Source of the DNA: Phoronis australis | Lineage: Eukaryota > Phoronida > Phoronidae | NCBI GenBank assembly: GCA_002633005.1 | Contig: NMRA01000112.1 | Location: 690,659 to 754,658, forward strand | Length of the DNA stretch: 64,000 nucleotides | Direction: 5' to 3' | Part shown: positions 38,401 through 45,500 of the stretch, in pieces | Numbering within the stretch: position 1 is the first letter of the stretch | How the letters are laid out: the number at the start of each line of letters is the position of its first letter | Program-made: the position numbers and the translations under genes | Notes under the pieces: generated by a model | Databases searched by the model: none | What the model was told of the DNA's origin: nothing | The model's input: only the letters and a program-made list of their open reading frames with translations

Positions 38401-41400
38401 CCAGGGGTGACCACAGTTCTAACAATGGCGTTTTTAAGCATTGACAACCGCACAGACCTTCCTAAAGTGTCCTACGCTACAGCACTGGACGTGTTTGTCA
38501 GCATCTGTTTTGCTTTCATTCTGGCATCTATATTGGAGTTTGCCGGCGTCCACTTCTTTACGAAGGTAAACAGCGGCGAATACGTGGACATTGACAACGA
38601 GGTTTGTAGTGATACTTTGTATTTAATTTTTGACGTCAAGTTCACATGGTCAAAATACAATCATTCGCAGTTTTCTTTACACACATAAGTATGCCATTAG
38701 TTACGATTTAGGTTTAGATCTATGTCCACTTGTCAGGATCAAGCGAACAAAAAGTGGGCTTATTCACAGATTATCCGATTGATTGCTTAAGAGAAAGCAA
38801 TCCTGTTCGTGTCATTTTTAGTAAAAATGCGGGTCTTTGATTATCCCGGACATGTTTTCAGATAATTACGGCTTCCCGTAATTTAATTATTTAGTCATGT
38901 CCTATTTCGAAAGTGACGTTTAGAAGGTTTAGTATTTCCGGCAATTTTGTTTCTGCGTTCGAGTTCACACTGTGGATCTGTTCTAATCCTGTTTTCGTGC
39001 TGGTTTCCTATAATTGTCGTCACCACTTCCCATCGACGAGTAACCTACGACAAGCTACGTTGGATTTAGGGATCGTTTAATTTGGAGTACATGTACAGCA
39101 CATGTAGCCTGAAGATGGCTGGGGTCGGCGACCCATATGACAGTGAAGTGACTGACGGTGAAATTGTTCAAAGCAGTGATGACTAGGACTTTTTTCACGA
39201 AAAGTCAGTGGATATGTTTGAGCCCGAGTAAATTGAGGCAGAATACGCACTGAATGGTTACCTGAGCACCCAAACAGCTTACATCCCGTCGTGTGACTCC
39301 CTCGCCACACACCTGGCACCAGCTTAATAGCTCCAATGCTTTAGTCAAGTCCACAAGAAATTTTATCAAAGTTTAGATCACAGGCCTGTTCACTGGACGA
39401 TGAACTGTCCTCCTCAGTGGGTGAAGAACTGGGGTTGTATTCACTCCCACTAGCCAACATCGCTGCAGGGCCTCTTACAGGCTCTGGGCTGGAGACAACA
39501 CCAGCCTCGTCTCCAAGCCTCAAGATGGCGTTGATCGGTTTAGCCATTTCAGGCTTGGTTATGGGAAATGAAATGTAATCGCCGGAATATCACGAGTAAT
39601 ATAAAGTTATATCAACTTTGAAATTTTCTGCAGTATAATATGAAAACTAACTGTATATTGCAACAATTTAGGTCTAAATAATTGCAAAAATGATGTATTT
39701 TGATTCGAAAACAGTTGCATGATAGGCTACTATCAATAAAAAGAATTGAAAATAAGTTCGCCAACAACCTTTATTTCAAACAATAACCAAAACAATGCCT
39801 TCTGCTTCATGAATGGCAGCAACGACGCCTGTGAGAATAATTAAATCTGCCTTTGTTCTAATGACGTCAAGGCAGCGCCCAATCATTACGCAAAAGGTAT
39901 TTCCCTTAATCAAGCCTCAAATGGCTAAACCGATCCGCGTCACCTAGAGGATTGGGGACGAGGCTGGAGACAACACCAGCACCGGCAAATCACTGCTAGT
40001 TTCCGGAATTGCAAGCTCTAGGGTACGTTCGAAGGCACGGATAGCTGAAGGGCCTCGAGTCACTGTAGAGGTCACTGCATGCCGGAAATCAACAGCAACG
40101 ATATGCACCCTTCTTCAGGTGTTGTTTTGCAGGAAACTTCATCACTTCTACGTGCATACCTCGTTCGTACCCTGACGGCAGAAAATGCTTGTCACACGCT
40201 CGGCAATTCTCCACTACTTGTACGTTACATGGATGGATAACTCTGCGTTCTTCACACGAACAAGCCATGTACTGCGGAGTGTGTCATCCGTAGGAAAGCG
40301 ATGTACTGACATACCCAAAGTGCGCGTGAGACGATAATGAGTACCGTACATCCCGGTACACAGCAACCGTGTAGCATGCTGACTGACTTGCAAACAAACA
40401 GAAACGACAACCCATTTAATCACAACCTGGTAAAACAATAACTGAATCGACAACTCACGAAGTCAAAGTAAAGGAAAAATGGCCTGTTGCCCTGGTTCAA
40501 GGATTTAAATGCTTAGCTGTCGTTAGTATCCGTTAATGGTCAAAATTCGGATTTAGTATGTTTTTAAATGACACATGTCCTCTTGGTTCATGTGCGGAGC
40601 TTTCTTCCACAAATAATATTGTGGAAAAATGGTTGGCTTATGATTACTTCTTATATTCTCCTATGGATATCATTTGACATCTCTTTTACAAGTTAATACA
40701 CAGAAAATTGAAAGTTGATAAAACATCACCTCACAGGCAAACCCAGTCTAGGTATATTGCGTATCTTGATGTCAGTGGAGAGATGACTAAAACTCCACAT
40801 CATCAATAACTCCGTAAAATAGTATACTTACATTCATTTATGCCCTGCCTTGAAAATTCTTACATCAAACAGCTGAGAAAGCGGTTTAAACAGAGAGTGT
40901 CGAGAAGCAATTCTTGCCCAATAATGACGCACCCTATGGTGAATAGCTATTGGATCATTTATTACTTAATAAAAACACAATGACGCACGGAAATTTCAGC
41001 TAGAACCTTAGTCACTCCAGCTCCAGGTGAATCACTATATGGTTGACTATGGTCCGATCCTGTTTCCGAATAAAGTTAGTATGCTCACAAGATGGCGGCC
41101 TCCAGGTTGTTACAAATAAATTTCTTTGATTAACATCTGTTACTCCCAAAATGATCATCAAATTGCACTTAATCAGACAAAATATGCATTCACAGATACA
41201 ATGATAATTGTTTCAATTGTTTATTAAATAATGTGCGCTGCTTTACAATTAAAGTCAGCTTATTTGATTCTTGGTTTATACAAAATTGTGGTCTGGATCG
41301 AGCCACATGCCGGCTCACTTGCTTACTTCACTGAATGCGCATGTGTGTGTCTCTTTTCCGGTTGACCAAAGGTTCTTGGCCTAAAATCGTCTGGAATACT

Positions 41401-41923
41401 ACACACCAACTCAACATTCTTGTTTCATTGAGCAATAACTTCAGTGGCCGGTTTGCAACTAGTGAAATCTCGGGCTTACTCGCGAGTCATGCTCGCTTAA
41501 CAATGAACAAACACGCTCATAAAGCGGCCGGTTTTATTTTATAACGAGTAAAATATTGTTTACACCGTTTACTTACAGGAAGATGTGTCATTTACAGTAG
41601 GAGGTGAGAAACTCAACAATTTCGCCACCATTATGGAGTCAACAGAGGCTCTAAATGGCTTCATTACCCAAGAAGCAGTCGATCAAAGCATGCACGTGAA
41701 CTTGTCCCCACGGGAACGGATTGCATACGCCTGTTCAAGAGTTTTGCTTTGCTTCAAGGAAATCGCCACAAAAGAATTCCCAACAAATAACTACAAGAGG
41801 AACCACGCTAACAGCGTGAGCAAAATTGACAAGTGCGCACGCATATTGTTTCCGCTGGCATTTGTCTTTTTCAATACTTTCTATTGGAAAAGCTATTTGG
41901 AGATGCCTGACGCTCATATCTAA
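11304..41923 (+). CDS. Cys-loop ligand-gated ion channel subunit (GABA-A/glycine receptor-like), exons 2-9, signal-peptide exon not found
   Basis: This gene encodes a pentameric neurotransmitter-gated channel subunit of the plasma membrane. Eight exons are seen: about 11304-11437, 17333-17400, 19205-19431, 20231-20313, 24672-24815, 27295-27447, 38405-38601 and 41579-41923 (stop TAA). All have AG/GT borders, and phases match at every junction. Together they give about 449 residues: N-terminal helix with GYDKSLRP, the extracellular beta-sandwich, a Cys-loop with 13 residues between its cysteines (CPMHLWNYPMDSQAC), TM1 (GFFLIQMYIPSVLLVLISW), TM2 (ALGVTTVLTM), TM3, a short intracellular loop and TM4. 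TM1 looks closest to glycine receptors and TM2 to insect RDL, so the exact ligand is undetermined. Oddities are GDR in place of PAR at the pore entrance and Ala in place of the loop B Glu. A complete GPCR gene lies antisense in the intron 27448-38404. The true start is upstream and unknown. The family call is near certain; the subtype is not. Confidence 0.93.
11439..11458. repeat. TA microsatellite at a splice donor
   Basis: An alternating TA run begins at the third base of the intron after channel exon 2, so the donor is part of the repeat (G|GTATATAT). Confidence 0.85.
11837..11955. mobile_element. Small foldback MITE-like element
   Basis: ctgcgttc (11837-11844) pairs with gaacgcag (11948-11955), with imperfect pairing continuing inward. 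It holds gacttgcgagattcttgcg, which resembles gacttcgcgagattacgtg in the 140-bp MITE at 51578. Possibly an old relative. Confidence 0.4.
11959..17332. other. Channel intron after exon 2, unannotated part
   Basis: Scattered short open frames (for example 13091-13558 +, 13875-14204 -) have no recognised motif or supporting splice sites. I see no gene or mobile-element domain here. Confidence 0.45.
17333..17400 (+). CDS. Channel exon 3 (68 bp)
   Basis: Acceptor ctacttgcag and donor gtaagc flank a 68-bp exon that reads (G)EPLTVKIDLNIRSMGPISEKDM. This is the first beta-strand of the ligand-binding domain; the pattern V-x-[VI]-x-[LI]-x-[IV]-x-S-x-x-x-[IV]-S-E-x-D-M is typical of GABA-A and glycine receptors. 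It enters with two bases that complete the Gly codon left by exon 2 and leaves in phase 0. It is too short to stand out as an open frame and was found by motif plus splice sites. Confidence 0.93.
19205..19431 (+). CDS. Channel exon 4: loops D, A and E of the binding domain
   Basis: The exon begins MFSLDCYFRQTWQDFRLKF, directly after the ...EKDM end of the 68-bp exon. It carries loop D (YFRQTW, with the conserved Arg), loop A (IWRPDVYFMNGK) and the RADGQILYSSR strand of loop E. The acceptor is catttttcag and the donor gtgcgt. Length is 227 bp, leaving two bases (AG) for the next exon. Confidence 0.96.
20231..20313 (+). CDS. Channel exon 5: Cys-loop (83 bp)
   Basis: Reads (R)LTVKTSCPMHLWNYPMDSQ and on to ACPLKIAS, with thirteen residues between the two cysteines as in all Cys-loop receptors. 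The acceptor is ctgacgacag and the donor gtaagta. The 83-bp size matches, from memory, the equivalent exon of vertebrate GABA-A and glycine receptor genes. Confidence 0.97.
20850..22204 (-). mobile_element. Broken Penelope-like element (RT plus GIY-YIG endonuclease), rearranged
   Basis: On the - strand: NFYKQQHGAGMGSLISSVVA (RT motif B), MWYPYIDDTFVNIQGYYVSA (catalytic YxDD), LSDDKRRFLDTCI, then a GIY-YIG segment (CPAKYVGEIARSLGTRLKEH). This RT then GIY-YIG order is diagnostic of Penelope-like elements. Stops and frameshifts break it into at least three pieces. At 22118-22204 the element's N-terminal motif (KILPPDKGRVTIILDTPD) is on the + strand, so the head of the element is inverted relative to its body. 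It lies in the channel intron after exon 5. Confidence 0.9.
22205..23640 (+). repeat. ~31-bp minisatellite, about 46 copies
   Basis: The consensus is close to ctcatttagtcagcttctatctccatgtgaa, repeated head to tail with substitutions and a few shortened units. A three-unit block (starting tatattcatgtgaactcaat) is duplicated almost exactly at about 23210-23300 and 23301-23375, showing recent local expansion. It begins exactly where the Penelope-like fragment ends and lies in the channel intron after exon 5. Apparent reading frames in it are by-products. Confidence 0.95.
24672..24815 (+). CDS. Channel exon 6: loop B to loop C
   Basis: Reads (S)FGYPDKELILRWKYGENES through to FELTGIGGWANNISYNKR. 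FGY is loop B, and the exon ends just before loop C. The residue before SFGY is Ala (from the previous exon), where canonical agonist-binding subunits have Glu. The acceptor is ttcattttcag and the donor gtaggg. Length is 144 bp, leaving one base. Confidence 0.96.
26346..26927 (+). mobile_element. 582-bp MITE with perfect 22-bp terminal inverted repeats (copy 1)
   Basis: Left end tcgctggttccctgcgtgtc (26346 on) is matched exactly by the reverse complement of 26906-26927, 22 bp in all. No coding capacity. It shares extended similarity, in inverse orientation, with 61328-61910. No target-site duplication is obvious. It lies in the channel intron between exons 6 and 7. Confidence 0.88.
27295..27447 (+). 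CDS. Channel exon 7: TM1 and start of TM2 (153 bp)
   Basis: Reads DTHSVLVAEFRFKRRMG, then TM1, then AFWINREATGDRIAL, splitting the next Gly codon. The intron lies four residues into TM2, as in vertebrate homologues. The charge filter at -2'/-1'/0' is Gly-Asp-Arg (GGA GAT AGG, 27429-27437) instead of Pro-Ala-Arg. The donor gtaagc is followed 20 bp later by a long G-rich tract. Confidence 0.97.
27466..27596 (+). repeat. G-rich polypurine tract just inside a channel intron
   Basis: GGA/GGGA repeats, ending in a pure (GGGA)n run with some 10 or more GGG triplets on the sense strand, starting about 20 bp after the donor of the TM1/TM2 exon. Many GGG runs with short spacers fit a G-quadruplex-forming sequence. 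Confidence 0.85.
28675..28862 (+). repeat. Degenerate tandem repeat around accaa(a/g)tgggta
   Basis: The core accaaatgggtac / accaagtgggtac / accaactgggt occurs about eight times with irregular spacing of 17-40 bp. Non-coding; lies in the large channel intron, 3' of the nested GPCR. Confidence 0.75.
29310..29590 (+). repeat. Dispersed repeat family, copy A
   Basis: Shares ordered blocks with 31960-32250 and 52370-52660: ctcaaatta-tccttagtcaaat, ggttctacaagctggct, an agaacaagttgaga block and a gacggaaccc-like block. Strongly diverged and non-coding. Confidence 0.55.
29926..31497 (-). CDS. GPCR exon 2: membrane-proximal ectodomain and 7TM
   Basis: Begins SMCRPMYCTEFFYLRNVSCE after the acceptor and runs 523 codons to the stop. 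Helices: LSFFSTIFSIIGLVLTLATY (TM1), SSACHFMVSICASLLIAQTT (TM2), the TM3 region around YFTFGTWFTVSMARRL, TLVLAVSCFPIPVIVTATVL (TM4), IAYFFATPIGIAIGVNLLCI (TM5), LCVLSGATWIFGFLA (TM6), and a TM7 ending LIALSFIARKEVF. All seven helices are on one exon. Confidence 0.93.
   Translation of the reverse strand, partial: SMCRPMYCTEFFYLRNVSCEEIYISVYGMMISIDIIVPISNTSGLDTFMSNSVIKGFVSSKARTARFFRGVRNVPDILSNWLLAFERKMDLFQGYYVSSVFRLKERMHEPKKNLIVETNLTVNEMRHPLNTLKYLNSLDDLFSEIGTLPMQSSKDRWTVEKYMKRNGSRISLDRLLLNCTLTRLSNDTVNFLQRHNVTVTINQRHQVTDGLQYEVCVEDYLSMIQFYNNGSPEISSDLSELHEQGMLSFFSTIFSIIGLVLTLATYLLSERLRRSSACHFMVSICASLLIAQTTYQFGGRYNHNQIVCVVCSICTHYFYLLYFTFGTWFTVSMARRLSSTASMAVVTQPTPSTVRTRKTLTLVLAVSCFPIPVIVTATVLHFIRQTPFKIGYGDKNCWISEKKAIAYFFATPIGIAIGVNLLCILLISIRVRKVRNQMTESQKSQHTAMFGIIVRLCVLSGATWIFGFLANLINHNVLWYLFTAINAAQGVLIALSFIARKEVFGECWGYVINSRMFVFITDN
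29926..36216 (-). CDS. Somatomedin-B domain secretin-like 7TM receptor, two exons, nested in channel intron
   Basis: Exons 36216-35242 (phase 0, donor gtaaga) and 31497-29926 (acceptor ttacgttcacag) join to 848 residues. A signal peptide (about 1-24) is followed by a somatomedin-B domain with eight cysteines (39, 45, 54, 56, 60, 66, 67, 77). A cysteine-rich ectodomain follows, with a twice-used motif: FCAICNNIT and FCALCGNVT. The seven-helix bundle is at about 572-840 and includes GATWIFGFLA in TM6 and INAAQGVLIALSFI in TM7, typical of the secretin/adhesion/Methuselah superfamily. No GPCR proteolysis site (C-x-C-x-H-x-T) is seen before TM1, so it is probably not a self-cleaving adhesion GPCR. 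The ligand is unknown. It lies wholly within channel intron 27448-38404 on the opposite strand, with its own promoter elements; a possible polyadenylation signal (AATAAA on -) is at 29622-29627. Confidence 0.9.
31960..32250 (+). repeat. Dispersed repeat family, copy B
   Basis: Contains the same blocks in the same order (ttacttagtcaaattt, ctctgcaagttggttt, gttctttgtaagctcaggaat, acttgagacca, cttggaaggaaca). It lies in the intron of the nested GPCR. Confidence 0.55.
32341..32395. repeat. Perfect 15-bp-arm hairpin
   Basis: cattattccgcgtat and atacgcggaataatg flank a 25-bp centre that is itself partly self-complementary (cgacc...ggtcg; gagacc...gaggtct). Probably the end of a small dispersed element; it lies in the intron of the nested GPCR. 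Confidence 0.75.
34340..34410 (-). mobile_element. Probable Penelope-like terminal segment with hammerhead-like core
   Basis: On the - strand CTGAAGA (34394-34388) is followed by the stem gaacc/ggttc reading as GGTTC...GAACC (34386-34382, 34375-34371) and GAAA (34370-34367), then CGTTGGAC. CUGANGA, stem II, GAAA is the hammerhead ribozyme core arrangement, and such motifs are known in Penelope-like terminal repeats. There is one extra base before stem II and no clear cleavage site, so it is probably degenerate. Confidence 0.4.
35242..36216 (-). CDS. GPCR exon 1: signal peptide, somatomedin-B domain, ectodomain
   Basis: The ATG at 36216 starts MESWSLTYSIFAVYAVLIAP, a good signal peptide. The 975-bp coding part ends ...GEFYDPIK in phase 0 at donor gtaagaag; without splicing it would stop 22 codons later. 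CDCDASCFVYGTCC is the somatomedin-B core. The start is supported by a TATA element about 45 bp upstream and by the signal peptide beginning exactly at this Met. Confidence 0.9.
36261..36299 (-). promoter_or_regulatory. TATA and CCAAT elements upstream of the nested GPCR
   Basis: On the - strand, TATAAG (36266-36261) lies about 45 bp before the ATG at 36216 and CCAAT (36299-36295) about 30 bp further upstream, in the expected order. This suggests the nested gene has its own core promoter. The motifs are short, so this is moderate evidence only. Confidence 0.45.
38405..38601 (+). CDS. Channel exon 8: rest of TM2, TM3
   Basis: Starts after acceptor ttgttccag and reads GVTTVLTMAFLSIDNRTDLP, then KVSYATALDVFVSICFAFIL, to VNSGEYVDIDNE. 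It contains TM2 from 4', the M2-M3 linker (LPKVSY) and TM3 (LASILEFAGVHFF). Leaves in phase 0 with donor gtttgt. Ala at 2' (previous exon) and Thr at 6' match picrotoxin-sensitive RDL-type pores. Confidence 0.97.
39533..39935. mobile_element. 403-bp segment with 37-bp inverted ends, probable MITE
   Basis: 39533-39569 (gatcggtttagccatttcag...) matches the reverse complement of 39899-39935 with about three mismatches. Outside the arms, ggctggagacaacaccagc occurs on both sides as a direct repeat (near 39487 and 39962), so the unit may be larger than the arms show. Confidence 0.6.
41579..41923 (+). CDS. Channel exon 9: intracellular loop, TM4, stop
   Basis: Starts after acceptor tttacttacag in phase 0 (EDVSFTVGGEKLNNFATIME). 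The cytoplasmic loop is short, then VSKIDKCARILFPLAFVFFN and TFYWKSYLEMPDAHI form TM4 and the C-terminus, ending in TAA. S-[KR]-I-D-[KR]-x-[AS]-R-x-[LF]-FP is the standard TM4 entry of this family. A possible AATAAA lies at about 42230. Confidence 0.97.
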   Translation, partial: EDVSFTVGGEKLNNFATIMESTEALNGFITQEAVDQSMHVNLSPRERIAYACSRVLLCFKEIATKEFPTNNYKRNHANSVSKIDKCARILFPLAFVFFNTFYWKSYLEMPDAHI

Positions 41924-42560
41924 AATATTCTAGTACTTTACATTGATTAAAACTGACGTAAAAGCCAGACCAGTCCACAAAATATTGTGTAGCGTAATGA
42001 GTGACTGTTGTTGAAGCTGAATAACAGCGCCAGCGCCAATTATCACAAAGAAGCAATGTTGTATGTATGGAGGGAATAGCGGAGTTGCAACGCCGCCATA
42101 TTGGAAATGGGTCAGAATGTTGCATTGTGGTTAAGCTGGTAAACAAGTACGTCGGCAAGCGTGGGGGCGAACCGGCCACAGGGAGGTTATACGTGTTGTG
42201 TGCCTGGCATGCCATAATACCAGTTAGCGAAATAAAAAAATTAGTTACTACCTGTTTCCCAAGGATCAAGAACTGCGTTAAACATGGGTCAGAGACATCG
42301 GAAGAGCTGGTAGCAAAGGCCGACTTCGTGAATTCTTTCCGACTTCGTAGCACAAAGTGTGCAGCGCTCATTTTGAGGGCGGCAAGAAAACGTATCTTAG
42401 AAACTGCCCAACAATATCTCCCTTGAAAGAAACAGTAACAAATACTCCATGGCGGTTGGTAGTGAAAAAAAAACTTGTTTTCGCTGGACCAGAACCAAGC
42501 CAACATGAGCAATTTTGAGGATAATGCCTCTGCACAATCACCTGTTCTGGGTCGACTCAC
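41871..42560 (-). other. 229-codon open frame antisense to the channel 3' end, unrecognised
   Basis: Starts MSRPRTGDCAEALSSKLLML and stays open for 690 bp, overlapping the last 53 bp of channel coding sequence on the other strand. An opposing + strand frame (42067-42426) is also open. Composition (many W, C, S and T) looks like reverse-complement artefact or repeat-derived sequence rather than a known domain. Its length is the only support. Confidence 0.15.
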
Positions 42561-45500
42561 TTAACGTATGCACACTATATGCATTACGCGCTAAGATAAA
42601 GCGTGCAGATTATTATTATTTACTTTCTACAAAATTGTGGTACATTGCTATCAAAATTCGTTGTTAAATTACGATCATTTTTCATAAAATTTTGTTGAAG
42701 TTCCATGGCGAAATCTTGCCGACAAATGCGTAGCTGCTGGTCTCGCAATCGTCGATAGGGCTTGAATTCTTAAATAAGAATACAGCTTTGACTCAACAAA
42801 TTACCTGAAATCCTCCTCAAGTTTTCCAAATAGCGTCTCTAAGATTTTTAAGTTCTTGTGAAGTCTGGATTAACTGCAGATTAAGTCCAAATCTGGCGCT
42901 AGATTGTAGCAGGCAACCCGAGAAAAATCTCTGTGGGAACACATGTTGTTGTCACGTGACGTTTGTTTTGAAGTTTGTATGCGTGTGTGTGAGAGTAAGC
43001 GTGCGTGTGCTTGTCATCAGAGTTCATTTGCCAGAGTAATGTAATGATCTAGGTGTGCATTGTATCCAAAAAAAAATAAAAAAGTCAAGCAGTCAAGCAG
43101 AGCGTGTTTTAATATTTACGACTTAGCACTTGCTGGCCTCATCTGCTAAAAACGTTCGAGAATTTTTTCGGTAAGACCGACATGTCACTCATTGAGTCGC
43201 CGGGTGAGTGGATGCGTGACCGTAGTGTAACAGCTATTTCCCGGAAGATTTGGGGTGTAAGGGTGCGAAGTGGGTCATTTTGACCTTAAAAACACCAATT
43301 ATGATTAGTTAAATAATTTCTCTTAAAAATAATGCAGAAGCTTTTTACGGTATTGGAAACTTTCGGAAATTAGTGCCAATATTTATTTGCCGATGCTATG
43401 TTACCCGATTAATCTTCGATGACAGTCGGTACATTATGCAGCGCGCGCTTCTTGGTCGCGTGCTAACACTGGTCGAGTTTTTTTTTTTAGTCTTCGATTC
43501 ACGGTTTTCACATGCACAAAGAAGTTTGAGGCCGGAGAAGATCTGTACTGGAAAGAAACAATGCAATCCCGCTCTTTGACAAGTACGCTGTGTCTGTTTT
43601 CAAAGTCCAGACCCGCGTAGTGGGGCACATCCCTCGCAAGAGCAGCAAAACTTCTGCGTTCTTTTTGAATCGCGGCGTAAGTTTGAAGTGTATACGGACA
43701 TAACGGTGAGGCTCGTGGTCCGTTACAAATTCAGGCTGTCGGATCTTTCAATTGATAAATTGGAGACGTTAGAACTGTATGTAAGGGCATTTTTCGCATG
43801 TAGTTCATGGGCTGGGCGCTTACTTTAGCAAAGTCTGAAAACGCGTTGGGGCACTTGTTGAGCCATGGGCGCTAATTAGGGCGAATAGCGGCAGAATTAC
43901 ATATAACAGCGTAGTTTAATGCACACAAATTACACGTCGTGCAAACCAGTCGGCCATCCCGTTTACCATCAACAATCCCAGTAGCCTTTGCGCACCCTAA
44001 TTTCCGGACATGCGCAATCGTTAAATCGATTCGGTTGCAACTCCGCTATTGTCTCCCGTCATTAAAGGGTCCGCAATGATACGCAACATCTGCCAAGGCA
44101 ACTTTTAAAAATAAGTTGTCTAATGATTTTGCTTTGACTTTGGAAATACATCTAAATGGATCATTAATGACCGGAACAATCAACGTTTAACTTTGAATAT
44201 AAGAAAACAATTTCTTCATTAACGTTCGTTGCCTCAGCAACTGGTGTGTTCTAATTTGAGAAGGAGTTCTGCACGTAAGTAAAGTTCATGAAAATACGAC
44301 GTGATAAATTTAATAGACAAAACGAATTCAAGCATTTTGCTTTATTGCTGATGATGCCTTTTGACAATTGCAAGCTAAAAATGGCAAAATTGTACCTTTG
44401 GCCAACAGAAGGCTAGCTTTTGATTTGGACTACGTACGGCTCTAAAATTCGTCTCAAATTCTTCCCTACTGGTATGAAGAACTGACAGTTCAGTAGCGGT
44501 TGAGACAACCCTTGTCACATAAAATAACACGTCGTATCTAGCCAACCTTTCGAGCCTCATTTCAAGTTATAATCAACTGTAACTTCTTTCCAAGACCTGG
44601 AATATCCCTAATCAACGGCAGTTGTTGAAAATCAAAAGTAAATTGTTTAAAGGAAGGCGTTTGTATAGACACCTTAATGAGTACAATTTTTGTTTCTGGT
44701 TCTGACACATACTGTTCCACGATTGGAATCATTCTGAAAGATAAAATCCTTACTTAGCTTACCCGTCCAGTGTGAAGTCTTTATCTCAAAGGGCAAAAAC
44801 TTAGAAATATATACCAAATTAAGTAATATGTAATATGGCATAACATTCAACTCTTTTCTGTTATCAAAATAAAAGCCATTTTGAATAGTTTTGTACCTCG
44901 ACCGAGATCAGAAAATCATCTACTATTACCGTCTATTTCAGTGACCTGAGTTCCTGTGCATAAGTTTAGAAACGATTCCAGAATGACGGTCATGTTGTCC
45001 TTGAAAACGTATTGATATCATCGTTAGCGTAAATGCGTTGTTACTTTTTTAGTTGTTTTTGATTCTCAGTTTGGTTCTTTTCATACAAATTTGATTATTT
45101 ATTGTCCAAATAATACCTGTTATTTGCATATGACGAATTATATTTAATGCATAATCACAGGTTTGCAAAGCACGTCGCACCTCCCGCAGCCAACACTCGG
45201 CTACTGAGCTCATCCCGGGCTCATCGCGAAGGTACACCTGTACGTCAAATTTCAGCAACAGTACCCGTTTAGGTAATAAACCAGAAAATGTCTTATCTTT
45301 ATTGCCATATCGTGAAACTGATTCAAAGTACCAGCACGGATTGAGCAATTGCCGTGTGACTACCCAGACGTGTGAGCGCATTTCTGCGTACTTGGCAACA
45401 AATCAGCTCCGATTTTACTGGCGTTGAAAATTTAAAATAGAAAAAACAACCACAAACGGTGATTTTTTAACAAACAGAAACAAAATTTATCTCAAAGCAG

